Positions 1 to 4,847 are shown, numbered from the stretch's first letter. The stretch is DNA of 6,724 nucleotides from Kangiella sp. (GCA_026195755.1 JAPHRL010000266.1:1-6724), one strand, 5' to 3'. Notes: generated from the letters alone by a model not told the origin. Numbers and translations: made by a program.

Positions 1-362
1 ATGCATTTGGTACAACCGATACATTCGTCTTCGCGGATATAGGCGACACGTGGTGGCTGTTCTTCACCGCGCTCTTCGTCCAATGGAATGACTTCTCGAC
101 CTAATAAATCAGCTAACGCCTTTACGCCTGCTTCACCACCTGGAGGGCACTTATTGATGGCATCGCCATTAGCTATTGCTTCGGCGTAGGGTTTGCAACC
201 GGGGTAACCACACTGGCCGCACTGGGTTTGCGGTAAAACCTCATTGATCTGATCAACGATTGGATCGCCTTCGACTTTAAACTTCACCGAAGCGAAGCCA
301 AGTATGGCGCCGAAAATCAGGCCAAGCACAGCAAGAATAATAACTGCTACCAGTAAATCCAT
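1..362 (-). CDS. rsxB: RsxB/RnfB, ferredoxin-like subunit of the Rsx/Rnf electron transport complex (partial, N-terminal 120 residues)
   Basis: The first 120 residues are present and the gene runs off the left edge. RsxB/RnfB is the membrane-anchored multi-[4Fe-4S] subunit that passes electrons within the Rsx/Rnf complex, an ion-translocating ferredoxin/NAD oxidoreductase; in E. coli the complex keeps SoxR reduced. Seen here: one N-terminal membrane helix (residues about 3-26), then the four-cysteine cluster domain (Cys48, Cys51, Cys56, Cys72, with CGQCGYPGC and CPPGG), an acidic linker, and the start of the first ferredoxin motif (CIGCTKC, Cys114/117/120) at the edge. The start is the ATG read from 362, 8 bases after the rsxA stop, with only a weak ribosome-binding site (AGGTTG), so it is probably translationally coupled to rsxA. 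Gene order rsxA-rsxB is the family norm; rsxCDGE would be expected beyond the edge. Identity is confident from motifs and neighbour. Confidence 0.96.
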   Translation of the reverse strand, partial: MDLLVAVIILAVLGLIFGAILGFASVKFKVEGDPIVDQINEVLPQTQCGQCGYPGCKPYAEAIANGDAINKCPPGGEAGVKALADLLGREVIPLDEERGEEQPPRVAYIREDECIGCTKC

Positions 363-370
363 GGGCAACC

Positions 371-952
371 TTATAGCTTAACGAGGCCGGAGAAGCCCAT
401 AAAGGCGAGTGACATAAGTCCCGCAGTGATCATTGCAATCGAAGCACCTTTGAACGGGAGTGGTACGTCCGCCGCGGCCAAGCGTTCGCGCATCGCTGCA
501 AATAAGACTAACACTAATGAAAACCCTACCGCTGCGCCGAAACCATAAATCACCGACTGCACGAAGTTATGAGCCTCATTAACATTAAGCAAAGCGACGC
601 CAAGCACCGCGCAGTTGGTGGTAATTAAAGGCAGGAAAATGCCCAGCAAGCGATACAGAATAGGGCTGGTCTTATGAATAATCATTTCCGTCAACTGCAC
701 CATAACCGCAATCACCAAAATGAAGGAAAGCGTTTGCAAATACTCCATGCCCAATGGGGCGAGAATGAAGGTGTTGACGATGTAGCTCAGCGCAGAAGCA
801 AGTGTTAAAACAAAAGTGGTTGCCACTGACATACCTATGGCCGTTTCCAGTTTTCCAGACACGCCCATAAACGGACAAAGCCCAAGGAACTTCACCAGAA
901 CAAAATTATTGACCAAAACGGTACCGATAAAGAGTAGCAGATACTCGCCCAT
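371..952 (-). CDS. rsxA: RsxA/RnfA, integral membrane subunit of the Rsx/Rnf electron transport complex
   Basis: The 193-residue product matches the E. coli RsxA length. RsxA is a polytopic inner-membrane protein related to NqrE and forms part of the ion-pumping membrane core of the Rsx/Rnf complex. Seen: an almost wholly hydrophobic protein of about six membrane segments. The hallmark LGLCPFMGVSGKLETAIGMS lies at residues 24-43, and TNCAVLGVALLN lies near 112-123; these carry the conserved cysteines (Cys26 and Cys114) associated with an intramembrane iron-sulfur centre in this family. The start is the ATG read from 952, preceded by AAGGTG about 11 bases upstream. A sigma70-type promoter is visible 90-120 bases upstream. 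The gene heads the rsxAB operon reading left. No irregularity is seen. Confidence 0.97.
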   Translation of the reverse strand: MGEYLLLFIGTVLVNNFVLVKFLGLCPFMGVSGKLETAIGMSVATTFVLTLASALSYIVNTFILAPLGMEYLQTLSFILVIAVMVQLTEMIIHKTSPILYRLLGIFLPLITTNCAVLGVALLNVNEAHNFVQSVIYGFGAAVGFSLVLVLFAAMRERLAAADVPLPFKGASIAMITAGLMSLAFMGFSGLVKL

Positions 953-1041
953 CAGCTGATAACACCTTGTTTTTGCGCAATTTTCGCGACGGAGTGGAAC
1001 GAAAGCGGCAATGAGTAAATCTTGCCATCGAAAGACTGCAT

Positions 1042-1070
1042 ATTATGAGGGATAGCCGGTTTCTAAACAA
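1042..1070 (-). promoter_or_regulatory. Predicted sigma70-type promoter for rsxA-rsxB
   Basis: Read on the minus strand there is TTGTTT (1065-1070), a 17-base spacer and CATAAT (1042-1047), a good -35/-10 pair at the ideal spacing. Transcription would start near 1035, giving a leader of about 83 bases before rsxA. It is a prediction from pattern only. Confidence 0.5.
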
Positions 1071-1090
1071 CCACAGAAACATTAGGGGAA

Positions 1091-1104
1091 ATGACCTGGA
1101 TCAA
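1091..1104 (-). promoter_or_regulatory. FNR/ANR-like site upstream of the rsx promoter
   Basis: The minus strand reads TTGATCCAGGTCAT, matching 8 of the 10 defined bases of the FNR consensus TTGAT-N4-ATCAA (left half perfect). Its centre lies about 62 bases upstream of the predicted rsx start, close to the -61.5 position of class I FNR-activated promoters. It resembles the site in front of ubiT (1958-1971), sharing GATC, then A or C, then AGGTCAT. Activation of rsx by an FNR-type regulator is inference. Confidence 0.35.
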
Positions 1105-1137
1105 AAGGATTGGGATGTTGTTGATATCATTTTCAAA

Positions 1138-1160
1138 GGCGATTCGTGAATCGCCCGTAC
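1138..1160 (-). repeat. REP-like palindrome, copy 1 (degenerate foot)
   Basis: GGCGATTC (1138-1145) and GAATCGCC (1148-1155) form an 8-bp stem with a 2-base loop. Read on the minus strand it is preceded by GTAC, a one-base variant of the GTAG foot typical of REP elements. It shares the GGCGATTC/GAATCGCC arms with the copies at 1187-1206 and 1846-1865, which bracket the transposase relic. Confidence 0.75.
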
Positions 1161-1182
1161 GTATGGGGGCAAAAAATTCTTT

Positions 1183-1206
1183 GTAGGGGCGATTCATGAA
1201 TCGCCC
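1183..1206 (+). repeat. REP-like palindrome, copy 2 (GTAG foot)
   Basis: GTAG (1183-1186) is followed directly by the perfect 20-bp palindrome GGGCGATTCATGAATCGCCC (1187-1206). It sits just past the 3' end of the transposase gene, in the opposite orientation to copies 1 and 3, so copies 1 and 2 form a back-to-back pair like a BIME. Confidence 0.85.
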
Positions 1207-1225
1207 TTATGAATATTGGTGTAGC

Positions 1226-1762
1226 TTAAGGATTATGGGTGGGATTCAACTTGTCTAATTCCCACTTTAATGGGTTGTTTACTATGTACTCCCTAATCCT
1301 GCTAAGTTCTGCTTCATTTCTTACTACTCTATCCCAATATCCACGCATCCAAAGTGGACGGCCTATTTTGTTACGAGCCTGATTTATTAATTTTGCCGTT
1401 TGCATTTTAAATTTTCCTACAACTTTAGGTATCAACATTTTTCTGCGTTCATATTCTTGCAGATTGCTAGCATTTATATGTCCTTAATTTCGCTGTGGAA
1501 AATCTAATATCTGGACCAAACCATGGAAATGGTTGGGCATGACTATCCACTTGTCTGTTTTAATGTTGGGGTATGAGCTTAGGGTTTGACACCATTCATG
1601 ATCTAAAATGTCTCCAAGTTCATTCCGAAGCATCTTACCGTCCAAAATTTTCCCAAAAAGACAGGCACGATTTTGAACACAGATGGTGATGAAATAATAA
1701 CCGGGAGTTGAGTAATCATATTGCTGTAATCGTATGGATTTGCGTCCTTTGTAATTGTCCAT
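1226..1762 (-). pseudogene. REP-associated tyrosine transposase (RAYT, IS200-like Y1 transposase), interrupted by an in-frame stop
   Basis: RAYTs are single-copy Y1 (HUH) nucleases related to IS200/IS605 transposases and thought to process REP hairpins as single-stranded DNA. Two halves lie in one frame. The first (1762 to 1484, 92 residues) has the N-terminal signature GYYFITICVQNR (21-32) and the metal-binding HUH motif in MPNHFHG (His78, His80). The second (to 1226) has the C-terminal domain with FKMQTAKLIN, the catalytic tyrosine region WMRGYWDRVVRNE (Tyr142 by whole-frame count) and REYIVNNPLKWELD. A TAA at 1484-1486 (codon 93), in the usually variable linker, separates the nuclease motif from the tyrosine. 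Without it the product would be about 178 residues, normal for the family. The start at 1762 has a strong ribosome-binding site (AAGGAG, 1769-1774). All other key residues are intact, so inactivation looks recent. It is flanked by four REP-like palindromes. Confidence 0.88.
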
Positions 1763-1845
1763 CTAAAGCTCCTTCTAACTAATCTAATCAAAATTAGATA
1801 TAGATTTCAAATAATGGGATATTTGTTTAATAACTATTTGTTATT

Positions 1846-1869
1846 GGGCGATTCGTGAATCGCCCCTAC
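1846..1869 (-). repeat. REP-like palindrome, copy 3 (GTAG foot on minus strand)
   Basis: GGGCGATTC (1846-1854) and GAATCGCCC (1857-1865) form a 9-bp stem with loop GT, followed by CTAC (1866-1869). Read on the minus strand this is GTAG plus GGGCGATTC, the same arrangement as copy 2. Copies 2 and 3 thus form an inverted pair around the RAYT relic. Confidence 0.85.
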
Positions 1870-1880
1870 GTTAAGGTTAT

Positions 1881-1905
1881 GTAGGTAAATTCATGAATTT
1901 ACCTA
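1881..1905 (+). repeat. AT-rich relative of the REP palindrome (24-bp perfect palindrome)
   Basis: Positions 1882-1893 and 1894-1905 are exact reverse complements, forming a 24-bp perfect palindrome. A GTAG overlaps its left end (1881-1884). The core ATTCATGAAT is the same as in copy 2 (1187-1206), but the GC-rich outer arm is replaced by GTAAA. It could be a diverged REP of the same family or a second family recognised by the same transposase. Confidence 0.65.
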
Positions 1906-1957
1906 GAGGAAAGTCTTTAGTCTGTACGATAAAGCCACCCTACGAATAAGGAGGCTC

Positions 1958-1971
1958 ATGATCAAGGTCAT
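1958..1971 (+). promoter_or_regulatory. FNR/ANR-like activator site of ubiT
   Basis: ATGATCAAGGTCAT matches 7 of 10 defined bases of TTGAT-N4-ATCAA. By itself this is modest, but exactly 22 bases separate it from a perfect TATAAT at 1994-1999. That puts its centre at about -41.5, the class II FNR position. The same 22-base spacing is seen at the perfect box of the partner ubiUV operon. Oxygen-responsive control of ubiT fits the role of the gene in anaerobic ubiquinone synthesis. The regulator is inferred; other CRP/FNR-family proteins bind similar sites. Confidence 0.5.
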
Positions 1972-1993
1972 GCTTTATTGATGGGACAATTCT

Positions 1994-1999
1994 TATAAT
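1994..1999 (+). promoter_or_regulatory. Predicted -10 element of the ubiT promoter
   Basis: This is a perfect TATAAT with no convincing -35 hexamer at 17 bases upstream (TGCTTT), as is usual for activator-dependent promoters. Transcription would start near 2006, leaving a leader of about 23 bases that is AT-rich and lacks a clear Shine-Dalgarno sequence. Confidence 0.55.
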
Positions 2000-2028
2000 G
2001 AGTCAATTTCAATAATTGATTAATCGTT

Positions 2029-2571
2029 ATGGCTGAATCCTCTGGTGTTCTGAACTTTCCTTTTGCTGATAATCTGAAGTCTGCTTTGCTGCCTACATTT
2101 GCTTCTTGGCTTGCTCCGAAAAATTTGGGTTTTTGTGTGCGTTTGGTGCCGCAGCTGATTAATCGAAAGGTAATTGAGTCGGTGTTGAATCGTGTGTTGC
2201 AGGAGCAGGTTGCGGATGGTGATTTTGATTATCTGACGGGTAAGTGGTTGCAGGTTGAAATAAGGGATGCGCAGTTGTTTGTGACGCTTGGTTTTCGCAA
2301 TGGTCAGTTTGTGTGTCGTGAGGTTGTGCGCCAGGCGTGTGAGGCGAATGCTCATTTGTCGGTGATGACGGTTGATGCGATTGATATGGTGCAGCAGAAG
2401 GTTGATCCGGATACGTTGTTTTTCCAGCGAAAGTTAACCATTGGTGGCGATACAGAGTTGGCGCACCATGTTAAAAATACGTTGGATACGCTAGACCCTG
2501 AGGCTATCCCGAAAATGGTGCTGATTCTGTTGCAGCACTATCAGGCTATCATTTCCAGGCCTGCCATCTGA
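2029..2571 (+). CDS. ubiT: UbiT, SCP2-domain accessory factor for O2-independent ubiquinone biosynthesis
   Basis: The 180-residue product belongs to the YhbT/UbiT family (E. coli UbiT is 174 residues). UbiT is a cytoplasmic SCP2-fold lipid-binding protein, a relative of UbiJ, needed for ubiquinone synthesis without oxygen; it is thought to handle the hydrophobic intermediates. Seen: a hydrophobic N-terminal stretch (about 19-45), the SCP2 fold in the middle, and the family signature DPDTLFFQRKL (127-136 region) followed by GGDTEL (139-144) and HVKNTLD. The start at 2029 is the first ATG after the predicted promoter; its ribosome-binding site is poor, so a weak or A/U-driven start is likely. 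The gene stands alone, reading towards ubiV, and its last 31 bases overlap the 3' end of ubiV on the other strand. Coding bases are rich in G and T. The identity is well supported by the signature and by ubiU/ubiV next door. Confidence 0.93.
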   Translation: MAESSGVLNFPFADNLKSALLPTFASWLAPKNLGFCVRLVPQLINRKVIESVLNRVLQEQVADGDFDYLTGKWLQVEIRDAQLFVTLGFRNGQFVCREVVRQACEANAHLSVMTVDAIDMVQQKVDPDTLFFQRKLTIGGDTELAHHVKNTLDTLDPEAIPKMVLILLQHYQAIISRPAI

Positions 2572-3422
2572 AACCAGTAACCGTTGCAATATTCGCGTGT
2601 GTTGTCTGTAAAATCGACGGTTGCCTGGTTATTGTTAATGGCATCAGTCAGCGCACGAATAACCTCTAATGTCGTTTCAGGCGCTACGGGCACAATCCGC
2701 GCATAATCAATTCCAGTGGCTTCTAGTTTCTGCCAGTGATTGAGTAAATTGCTGACTTTTCCTGATTGAGTCTGGATGCCATTAATCTGGGCAAAGCTAT
2801 CGCCTTCGCGGGTTGTAACCGCAATGCCTTCCACATCATCTTTGCACTTAAACTGACAGCGATCCTTGGGCAGATCATGATGGCGTGCGGTGAAACAACG
2901 AGCCGAATAGGCCAGCGGCATTCGCCCATAAACCTGATATTCAAATTCTACGCCAAGCTCCTGTGCTTTTGGGATAACGGGCTTGAGATCTTCCTGGCCA
3001 AGTTCCACTGGAATGTTCCAGCGGGTCATGCCTAATTTGTTGAACAGATTTAGTGACTGGTTGTTATAGATATTGATGGCATTACCGGCGACAAATGGTC
3101 TGCTAGCCTGATTGGAGACTTGTATCGCTGACATGTCATTGGCTTCGATCAGGAAATCACCTTGCTGGACAATTTTTTTCAAATAGTTCAATTCTGATTC
3201 TGCTTCGAGCAAGGTCATGGTTGAAAGAACCACCTGTTTGCCTTTGTTGGCTAACAGGTTGCCAATCTCCATCCAGTCTTGCAGAGTCATGCTGCGACGT
3301 TTTGAGCAAACGGTTTCGCCTAGATAGACGGTATCAATATCGGTATCAGTAACTTGCTGGTAAAAGTCCTGATAGACCTGTTTGGTCCAGAAATAAGGGA
3401 CGGCTGCGAGTGATGTTTTCAT
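2541..3422 (-). CDS. ubiV: UbiV, U32-family [4Fe-4S] protein of O2-independent ubiquinone hydroxylation
   Basis: The 293-residue product belongs to the U32 'peptidase' family, YhbV/UbiV branch. UbiV forms a heterodimer with UbiU that performs the ring hydroxylations of ubiquinone synthesis without O2. E. coli UbiV binds a [4Fe-4S] cluster through Cys39, Cys180, Cys193 and Cys197. All four are present here: Cys39 (ETVCSKRR), Cys176 (YSARCFTARHH), Cys189 and Cys193 (DRCQFKC), with the same 13- and 4-residue intervals. Other landmarks are YLGETVCSKRRSM (33-45), VYGRMPLAYSARCF (164-177) and the C-terminal YCNGYWFQMAGLE. The start at 3422 follows the ubiU stop by 5 bases with no strong ribosome-binding site, so translation is probably coupled to ubiU. 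The 3' end overlaps ubiT tail to tail by 31 bp (2541-2571), leaving no room for a normal terminator between the two genes. Confidence 0.95.
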   Translation of the reverse strand: MKTSLAAVPYFWTKQVYQDFYQQVTDTDIDTVYLGETVCSKRRSMTLQDWMEIGNLLANKGKQVVLSTMTLLEAESELNYLKKIVQQGDFLIEANDMSAIQVSNQASRPFVAGNAINIYNNQSLNLFNKLGMTRWNIPVELGQEDLKPVIPKAQELGVEFEYQVYGRMPLAYSARCFTARHHDLPKDRCQFKCKDDVEGIAVTTREGDSFAQINGIQTQSGKVSNLLNHWQKLEATGIDYARIVPVAPETTLEVIRALTDAINNNQATVDFTDNTREYCNGYWFQMAGLEMIA

Positions 3423-3427
3423 AGTGG

Positions 3428-4417
3428 TTATTGCCAGCTGCGTTCATAGGCGCCAATAGTCGTTTGGCGACCTTCTGAGAGTGCAGTGAGTTTTTGTTTA
3501 TCCTGTTCGGTAGGTTGCTCTGAGTCTTTAAGGACTGCGTTTATTGCTTTGCGCCAGACATTAGCCACTGTTTCAATGTAGGCAGGACTGCGCTGGCGAC
3601 CTTCAATTTTGATCGCTACCACACCGGCCTGATGCAGTTCAGGCAGAATGTCCATAGTATTCAAACTGGTCGGCTCCTCCAGTGCGTATTCGATACTGCC
3701 TTCCACTTCGAAGCGGCCCTTGCAAAGAGTCGGGTAGCCCGCGTTTTCACCTTCTTCGAATTGATCAATGAGTAGGTTGTTTAATCGACTCTTGAGCACG
3801 CCATCATTTTCTTCCCAGCGCACATGAGAGGAGGGCGAGCAAACGCCTTGAGTATTCGGCGATTCGCCGGTTAAGTAAGAAGACAAATAGCAGCGACCTT
3901 CGGCCATGATGCGGAGACTGCCAAAGCCAAACACCTCAATTTCTACTGGTGACTTTTGCGCTAATTGAGTAACTTGCTTTAGCGATAAAACGCGTGGTAA
4001 AACAGCGCGCTTGATACCAAAATTCTGATGATAAAAGTTCAGTGCTTCAAGATTAGTTGCCGAGGCCTGCACTGATAAATGAATGGGGAAATCATCTGAA
4101 CGCGAACGGATATAGTCCATGATGCCGCTGTCAGCAACGATCAGGCTGTCGATGCCAATATCCAGCGCCATATCGACACTGGAAGTCCATGTTTTCCATC
4201 CATCCTGTCTTGGATAGGTATTGATCGCGCAATAGACTTTGCAGTTATTTTGGTGCGCGTATTCGATACCTTTGTGCAAATGTTTTTCGCTAAAGTTCAG
4301 ACCTGAAAAATGACGCGCATTGGTGGCATTTTTGAAACCGATGTAGACCGCGTCTGCGCCCTGATCAACCGCTTTGACTAATGACGGGTAATTGCCCGCT
4401 GGACATACTAATTCCAT
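3428..4417 (-). CDS. ubiU: UbiU, U32-family protein of O2-independent ubiquinone hydroxylation, with one Fe-S cysteine replaced by Arg
   Basis: The 329-residue product is close to E. coli UbiU (YhbU) from MELVCPAGN at the start to QTTIGAYERSWQ at the end. It is the partner of UbiV in anaerobic ubiquinone hydroxylation and normally holds a [4Fe-4S] cluster through Cys169, Cys176, Cys193 and Cys232. Here Cys176 (EGRCYLSSYLTGESPNT), Cys193 (GVCSP) and Cys232 (TLCKGR) are present, but residue 169 is Arg: the signature reads FGSLRIM instead of FGSLCIM. The codon is CGC (3911-3913), one transition from TGC. Everything else in the U32 signature is intact, and the substrate-side motifs VQASATN (117-122) and KIEGRQRSPAY are present, so the gene is not generally decaying. 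The start at 4417 lies 8 bases after the upstream chorismate mutase stop, with CAGGTTAA as a weak ribosome-binding site. It is the second gene of the operon. Confidence 0.95.
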   Translation of the reverse strand: MELVCPAGNYPSLVKAVDQGADAVYIGFKNATNARHFSGLNFSEKHLHKGIEYAHQNNCKVYCAINTYPRQDGWKTWTSSVDMALDIGIDSLIVADSGIMDYIRSRSDDFPIHLSVQASATNLEALNFYHQNFGIKRAVLPRVLSLKQVTQLAQKSPVEIEVFGFGSLRIMAEGRCYLSSYLTGESPNTQGVCSPSSHVRWEENDGVLKSRLNNLLIDQFEEGENAGYPTLCKGRFEVEGSIEYALEEPTSLNTMDILPELHQAGVVAIKIEGRQRSPAYIETVANVWRKAINAVLKDSEQPTEQDKQKLTALSEGRQTTIGAYERSWQ

Positions 4418-4425
4418 GAATTGAG

Positions 4426-4707
4426 TTAACCTGCTTGTTTGGTATTTTTTAGAAGTTGTAGATTTAAACTGGCATTAAAAACGGCACGGAAAATGCAGAC
4501 CAGATCCAATTGGTGATAGTGCGTTGGATTGCGTGAACAGATATTATTTATGATCTGTCGTTCGCGCTCGGGGCAGTGTAATGGCAAGCCAAGCTCACCT
4601 TTTAGAACCGAGATCTGGTCAATTACTTCTGAGCGTTGTTTCAACAGCGTTAAAAGCTGCTCATCAATGGTATCGATTTGTGAGCGTAAATGATCAAGCG
4701 GCATCAT
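4426..4707 (-). CDS. AroQ-type chorismate mutase, first gene of the ubiUV operon
   Basis: This is a small all-helical AroQ-class (type II) chorismate mutase domain, converting chorismate to prephenate in the cytoplasm. Compared with the E. coli P-protein mutase domain, the active-site residues are conserved: Arg8 (DHLRSQID; E. coli Arg11), Arg25 (LLKQRSEV; Arg28), Lys36 (SVLKGE; Lys39), Arg48-Glu49 (PERERQ; Arg51-Glu52) and Gln84 (SLNLQ; Gln88, one-residue shift). E. coli Asp48 is Cys here. The K-to-R spacing and the retained Glu favour mutase over the related isochorismate-pyruvate lyase PchB. It is free-standing, with no prephenate dehydratase, dehydrogenase or DAHP synthase fused. The preferred start at 4707 (MMPLDHLR) has GGAG nine bases upstream. 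In-frame ATGs at 4722 and 4746 are possible, the latter lying inside an inverted repeat. The gene is 8 bases from ubiU, in one FNR-type operon, which suggests a role in supplying prephenate to UbiUV. Confidence 0.85.
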   Translation of the reverse strand: MMPLDHLRSQIDTIDEQLLTLLKQRSEVIDQISVLKGELGLPLHCPERERQIINNICSRNPTHYHQLDLVCIFRAVFNASLNLQLLKNTKQAG

Positions 4708-4728
4708 GGTTTCATTCTCCATAGCACT

Positions 4729-4747
4729 TATGCAAACAGTTTGCATA
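4729..4747 (-). promoter_or_regulatory. 19-bp perfect inverted repeat in the leader of the chorismate mutase-ubiUV operon
   Basis: TATGCAAAC and GTTTGCATA flank a single base: a perfect inverted repeat with 9-bp arms. It lies about 52-70 bases downstream of the predicted start of transcription and covers the most distal possible ATG (4746). As DNA it looks like an operator for a dimeric repressor; as RNA it could form only a strained hairpin because the spacer is one base. No regulator is identified. Confidence 0.5.
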
Positions 4748-4805
4748 TCTTTCTTCGTATACTTTTCTTTGCAGACCTAGTTTTGCAGATCTGAGCAATG
4801 AACAC

Positions 4806-4811
4806 ATTCTA
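4806..4811 (-). promoter_or_regulatory. Predicted -10 element of the chorismate mutase-ubiU-ubiV operon
   Basis: The minus strand reads TAGAAT exactly 22 bases downstream of the FNR box, predicting a start near 4799. The leader to the preferred start codon at 4707 would be about 92 bases. Confidence 0.6.
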
Positions 4812-4833
4812 TGGCTAGCCTATGGCAAAGCCC

Positions 4834-4847
4834 TTGATATGAATCAA
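4834..4847 (-). promoter_or_regulatory. Perfect FNR/ANR box of the chorismate mutase-ubiU-ubiV operon
   Basis: TTGATATGAATCAA matches all ten defined positions of TTGAT-N4-ATCAA. Its distance from the TAGAAT hexamer places its centre at about -41.5, the class II FNR-activated position. Reading the other way there is no -10 at the matching distance, so it serves the leftward operon. FNR control of ubiUV is known in E. coli; here it is inferred from the site. Confidence 0.8.

Noticed and set aside
1138..1206. CRISPR-like repeats.
   Set aside because: Only two palindromic copies in opposite orientation lie here, with no regular spacers; they fit REP elements.
1958..1981. Possible 7-residue leader peptide (MIKVMLY) after AAGGAGG at 1948-1954.
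   Set aside because: The Shine-Dalgarno-like sequence is only 3 bases from the ATG, and the reading frame lies upstream of the predicted ubiT transcription start and coincides with the FNR-like site, so it is probably chance.
2020..2355. Open frame of 111 residues on the minus strand opposite ubiT.
   Set aside because: It is a shadow of ubiT, highly biased in composition (rich in Thr, Ile, Gln, Arg), with no recognisable domain.
4426..4707. Isochorismate-pyruvate lyase (PchB-like) as an alternative product.
   Set aside because: The Lys-to-Arg interval and the Glu after Arg (PERERQ) match chorismate mutase rather than PchB, and no salicylate or siderophore genes are nearby.
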